DNA from: Candidatus Atribacteria bacterium
GTDB taxonomy: Bacteria; Atribacterota; JALVIU01
DNA length: 9,446 nt
Assembly (NCBI GenBank): GCA_027028665.1
Contig: JALVIU010000281.1
Location: 1-9,446, forward strand
Reading direction: 5' to 3'
The position numbers and the translations under genes are program-made. This document shows, piece after piece, positions 7,781 to 9,446 of the stretch. Position 1 is the first letter of the stretch. Every line of letters begins with the position of its first letter. The notes beneath the pieces were generated by a model. It saw only the letters and a program-made list of their open reading frames with translations. It had not been told where the DNA came from and made no database searches.

Positions 7781-8274
7781 ATATTCTCATGGCTTTGAGA
7801 AACGGTCTTTCTCATCATTTTAATATACTTGAAGATCACAAATTTTATATATATGGATTTGATATAGTAGCGAAAGCCATACTTGAGAACTATAGAACAA
7901 TTTTTGGGGCAATAAAATTTGATAGATTTTATAGTTTTGAATTTGCTCTTGTAAAATTTTTGGGTAGGTATAATTTAGCAGAAATCGAGAAATATATAGA
8001 GCTGGTAAAAGATAAATATTTTGAACTTTTTACTCCTTCTTCAGACGTTATGGGTACAATGATTACTTTTATTTTTATAGCACCGGGGATAGATAAAAGA
8101 GGTATATCATTTTTGGATAGATTTCGTTATCAGAAGAGTTTCTTGTTGGGGCTAAAAGGAAAATATGAAATGAGAATAATTTTTTTTGACAGAAAGAATA
8201 AAATTATATATACTAATAAAAATGCAAAAGTACTCAAGAATTACTACGAGAAATTATTAAAAGAAAGGAGGTGA
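7759..8274 (+). CDS. Unrecognised 171-residue protein coupled to ybeY
   Basis: I cannot assign a function. The frame is well supported: AAGGAG (7745-7750) lies 8 bases before the ATG, and the gene overlaps ybeY by 22 bases. The product is soluble-looking, mixed helical and beta, with no cysteine, no signal peptide and no clear membrane helix. Visible segments are an N-terminal helix with SHHFNI, a central pair of helices (FALVKFLGRYNLAEIEKYIE, then VKDKYFELFTP), a beta-like MGTMITFIFIAPG, then RYQKSFLLGLKGKYEMRIIFFD, and a C-terminal IIYTNKNAKVLKNYYEKLL. From memory, this last pattern (KSF..GLKG, then ..TNK.) resembles uncharacterised clostridial proteins filed as DUF8052. That is an unverified recollection. 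The position corresponds to where dgkA/era/recO follow ybeY in Bacillus, but none of their motifs is present. The stop codon lies inside a strong Shine-Dalgarno sequence. Confidence 0.85.
   Translation: MYENEKLDILMALRNGLSHHFNILEDHKFYIYGFDIVAKAILENYRTIFGAIKFDRFYSFEFALVKFLGRYNLAEIEKYIELVKDKYFELFTPSSDVMGTMITFIFIAPGIDKRGISFLDRFRYQKSFLLGLKGKYEMRIIFFDRKNKIIYTNKNAKVLKNYYEKLLKERR
8264..8274 (+). promoter_or_regulatory. Perfect Shine-Dalgarno overlapping a stop codon
   Basis: AAAGGAGGTGA is an 11-base exact complement to the usual 16S rRNA 3' end. Its last three bases are the TGA stop of the preceding gene. No ATG, GTG, TTG or CTG follows at a normal distance. The ATA at 8277, five bases after GGAGG, is the only candidate initiator nearby. 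The site is too far (about 70 bases) to serve the cstA ATG directly. Confidence 0.6.
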
Positions 8275-8276
8275 AG

Positions 8277-8333
8277 ATAAGAAGGATTTTACTTATTATA
8301 GTATTACAAAGTTTTTATAAAAAAAGGGGGTGA
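8277..8333 (+). CDS. Possible 18-codon leader peptide before cstA
   Basis: A short frame begins with ATA at 8277, directly after the perfect Shine-Dalgarno at 8264-8274, and ends at TGA 8331-8333. The peptide would be M(I)RRILLIIVLQSFYKKRG: basic ends around a hydrophobic centre, like many small leader or membrane-active peptides. Its stop codon lies within the Shine-Dalgarno sequence of cstA, so its translation could couple to cstA. The same frame contains a GTG at 8271, but that codon lies inside the Shine-Dalgarno itself and has no ribosome binding site of its own. A frame this short can occur by chance, and an ATA start is rare, so this is a tentative call. The alternative is that the gap is a non-coding leader. 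Confidence 0.3.
   Translation: MRRILLIIVLQSFYKKRG
8323..8333 (+). promoter_or_regulatory. Ribosome binding site of cstA
   Basis: AAAGGGGGTGA differs by one base from the full anti-Shine-Dalgarno complement and ends 7 bases before the ATG at 8341. It therefore fixes the cstA start. I see no convincing promoter in the 66 bases between the preceding gene and cstA. Confidence 0.8.
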
Positions 8334-8340
8334 CATTAAC

Positions 8341-9446
8341 ATGTCTACAGCAACACTTTTGTTAACTGGAGTAATTGCCTTTATCTTAGGCTACATTTTT
8401 TATGGTGGATATGTAGCACGACTTGTTAATCTTGATCCAAATAAAAAGACACCAGCTCATACATTGACAGATGGGGTTGACTATGTACCTGCTAAAGCAC
8501 CAGTATTGTTGGGACACCATTTTGCCTCTATCGCAGGAGGAGGTCCTATAGTAGGCCCTATTAAGGGGGCCATGTTTGGCTGGCTACCTGCTGCAATTTG
8601 GATTGTTTTAGGCTCTATATTTATAGGTGGAGTCCATGACTTTATGTCTCTTATATCTTCTGTAAGACACGAGGGGAAATCTATAGGTGAAGTTATTAAT
8701 GAGCATATAGGAAAATCTGCAAAAACCTACTTCCTTATATTTGTATGGGCAGCATTAGTATTGGTAATTGCTGTATTTGCTATTCTTGTTGCAAAAACCT
8801 TTGCTGCTGTTCCAGCTGCGGCTACAGCATCTATTTTATTTATGATAATAGCTTTATTTATGGGCTATTTCTTATATCAAAAGGGTGCCTCATTAGGTAT
8901 GGTAACTGTAATTGCGGTAATTTTACTATTCTTATCTATATGGATAGGAATAAAAGCACCTCTTCATATTGGAGTACAACCATGGATCTGGATTTTGATA
9001 GTATATATTGTTATTGCATCAGTTACCCCAGTTTGGGTACTTTTGCAACCAAGAGATTATTTAAATTCCTTTTTACTTTATACAGCCCTTTTGGGAGGAT
9101 TCATAGGGATTTTGGTAGGACATCCTGCTATCTCTTATCCAGCATATATAGGCTTTAATATAAAAGGTTCTATGCTATTTCCATTACTTTTTGTTATAAT
9201 TGCATGTGGTGCTATATCTGGGTTCCATTCTCTTGTGGCCTCTGGCACCACATCTAAGCAGTTGGATAAAGAAACAGATGCAAAGATGATCGGTTATGGA
9301 GGCATGCTTATTGAGGGAGTATTAGCACTCATAGCCACAGCCACAGTTGCTGTTCTTACAAAAGAGGCTTATGCGCAAACTTTAGGTAGTGGCGGTCCTG
9401 TAGCCCTCTTTGCAAAGGGACTTGGACAATTTTTGGGCTATCTTGG
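8341..9446 (+). CDS. cstA: Carbon starvation protein CstA family transporter, 3' end cut by the window
   Basis: Multi-pass inner-membrane protein of the CstA family; characterised members (E. coli CstA and its BtsT/YjiY relative) take up peptides or pyruvate. The 368 visible codons are open to the window edge, so the length and C-terminus are unknown. Family landmarks are present in order: a first membrane helix at about 4-24 followed by FYGGYVAR, a DYVPAKAPVLLGHHFASIAG stretch with GHHF at 58-61, then GGGPIVGP, the GGVHDFMSLISSVRHEGKS loop, and SGFHSLVASGTTSKQL (starting at residue 293). About nine or ten hydrophobic helices can be counted. The start is supported by AAAGGGGGTGA just upstream. 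It lies 66 bases behind the unknown gene on the same strand, so cotranscription is possible. The substrate cannot be decided from this sequence. Shorter cysteine-rich reading in another frame (8745-9158) is a shadow of this gene. Confidence 0.95.
   Translation, partial: MSTATLLLTGVIAFILGYIFYGGYVARLVNLDPNKKTPAHTLTDGVDYVPAKAPVLLGHHFASIAGGGPIVGPIKGAMFGWLPAAIWIVLGSIFIGGVHDFMSLISSVRHEGKSIGEVINEHIGKSAKTYFLIFVWAALVLVIAVFAILVAKTFAAVPAAATASILFMIIALFMGYFLYQKGASLGMVTVIAVILLFLSIWIGIKAPLHIGVQPWIWILIVYIVIASVTPVWVLLQPRDYLNSFLLYTALLGGFIGILVGHPAISYPAYIGFNIKGSMLFPLLFVIIACGAISGFHSLVASGTTSKQLDKETDAKMIGYGGMLIEGVLALIATATVAVLTKEAYAQTLGSGGPVALFAKGLGQFLGYL

Noticed and set aside
8312-8323. 12-base palindrome TTTTTATAAAAA
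   Set aside because: It is purely A/T in an AT-rich stretch and leaves no room for a loop, so chance is the simplest explanation.
8745-9158. A 137-codon cysteine-rich open frame on the + strand
   Set aside because: It lies wholly within cstA in another frame. The cstA frame carries clear family motifs across the same bases, and the cysteine/serine/tyrosine richness comes from reading its codons out of phase.

Overview
The window is a dense, AT-rich (roughly one third G+C by eye) bacterial housekeeping region with every gene on the + strand. Strong Shine-Dalgarno sites, Lys/Glu/Ile-rich proteins, heavy use of AGA and ATA codons, and the gene content and order (clpC-radA, then rpsU-yqeY-phoH-pgpH-ybeY) suggest a Firmicutes-like or Dictyoglomus-like organism, possibly thermophilic. 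That placement is inference; the window has no rRNA or other decisive marker.

Layout. Bases 1-2270 hold a ClpC unfoldase whose start lies upstream of the window. radA (2263-3621) follows with an 8-base overlap. A 109-base gap then carries a near-consensus vegetative promoter (TTGACC, 17 bases, TATAAT) that starts a second transcription unit: rpsU (ribosomal protein S21), yqeY (GatB/YqeY family), phoH, pgpH (7TM-HD c-di-AMP phosphodiesterase), ybeY (rRNA endonuclease/maturation factor) and an unrecognised 171-residue protein. Spacing is tight: 1 base between rpsU and yqeY, 8-base overlap for phoH/pgpH, 4 bases for pgpH/ybeY and 22-base overlap for ybeY and the unknown gene. The last gene is cstA, a membrane peptide/carbon-starvation transporter that runs off the right edge.

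Functional theme. The centre is a translation and RNA-quality module (S21, YqeY, PhoH, YbeY) with a c-di-AMP degrading enzyme embedded in it, next to a protein-quality and DNA-repair pair (ClpC, RadA). This order resembles Bacillus subtilis rpsU-yqeY-yqfABCD-phoH-pgpH-ybeY with yqfABCD missing.

Two points deserve attention. First, phoH has no ATG, GTG, TTG or CTG that could give a full-length protein. The only well-placed initiator is ATA at 4428, nine bases after AAGGAGGT, which implies a rare AUA start. Second, the gap before cstA contains an 18-codon open frame that could also begin at ATA. It is framed by two Shine-Dalgarno sequences that each end in the stop codon of the preceding frame. 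I see no CRISPR array, insertion sequence, tRNA, rRNA, prophage or convincing terminator, and no stretch above 300 bases without a gene.
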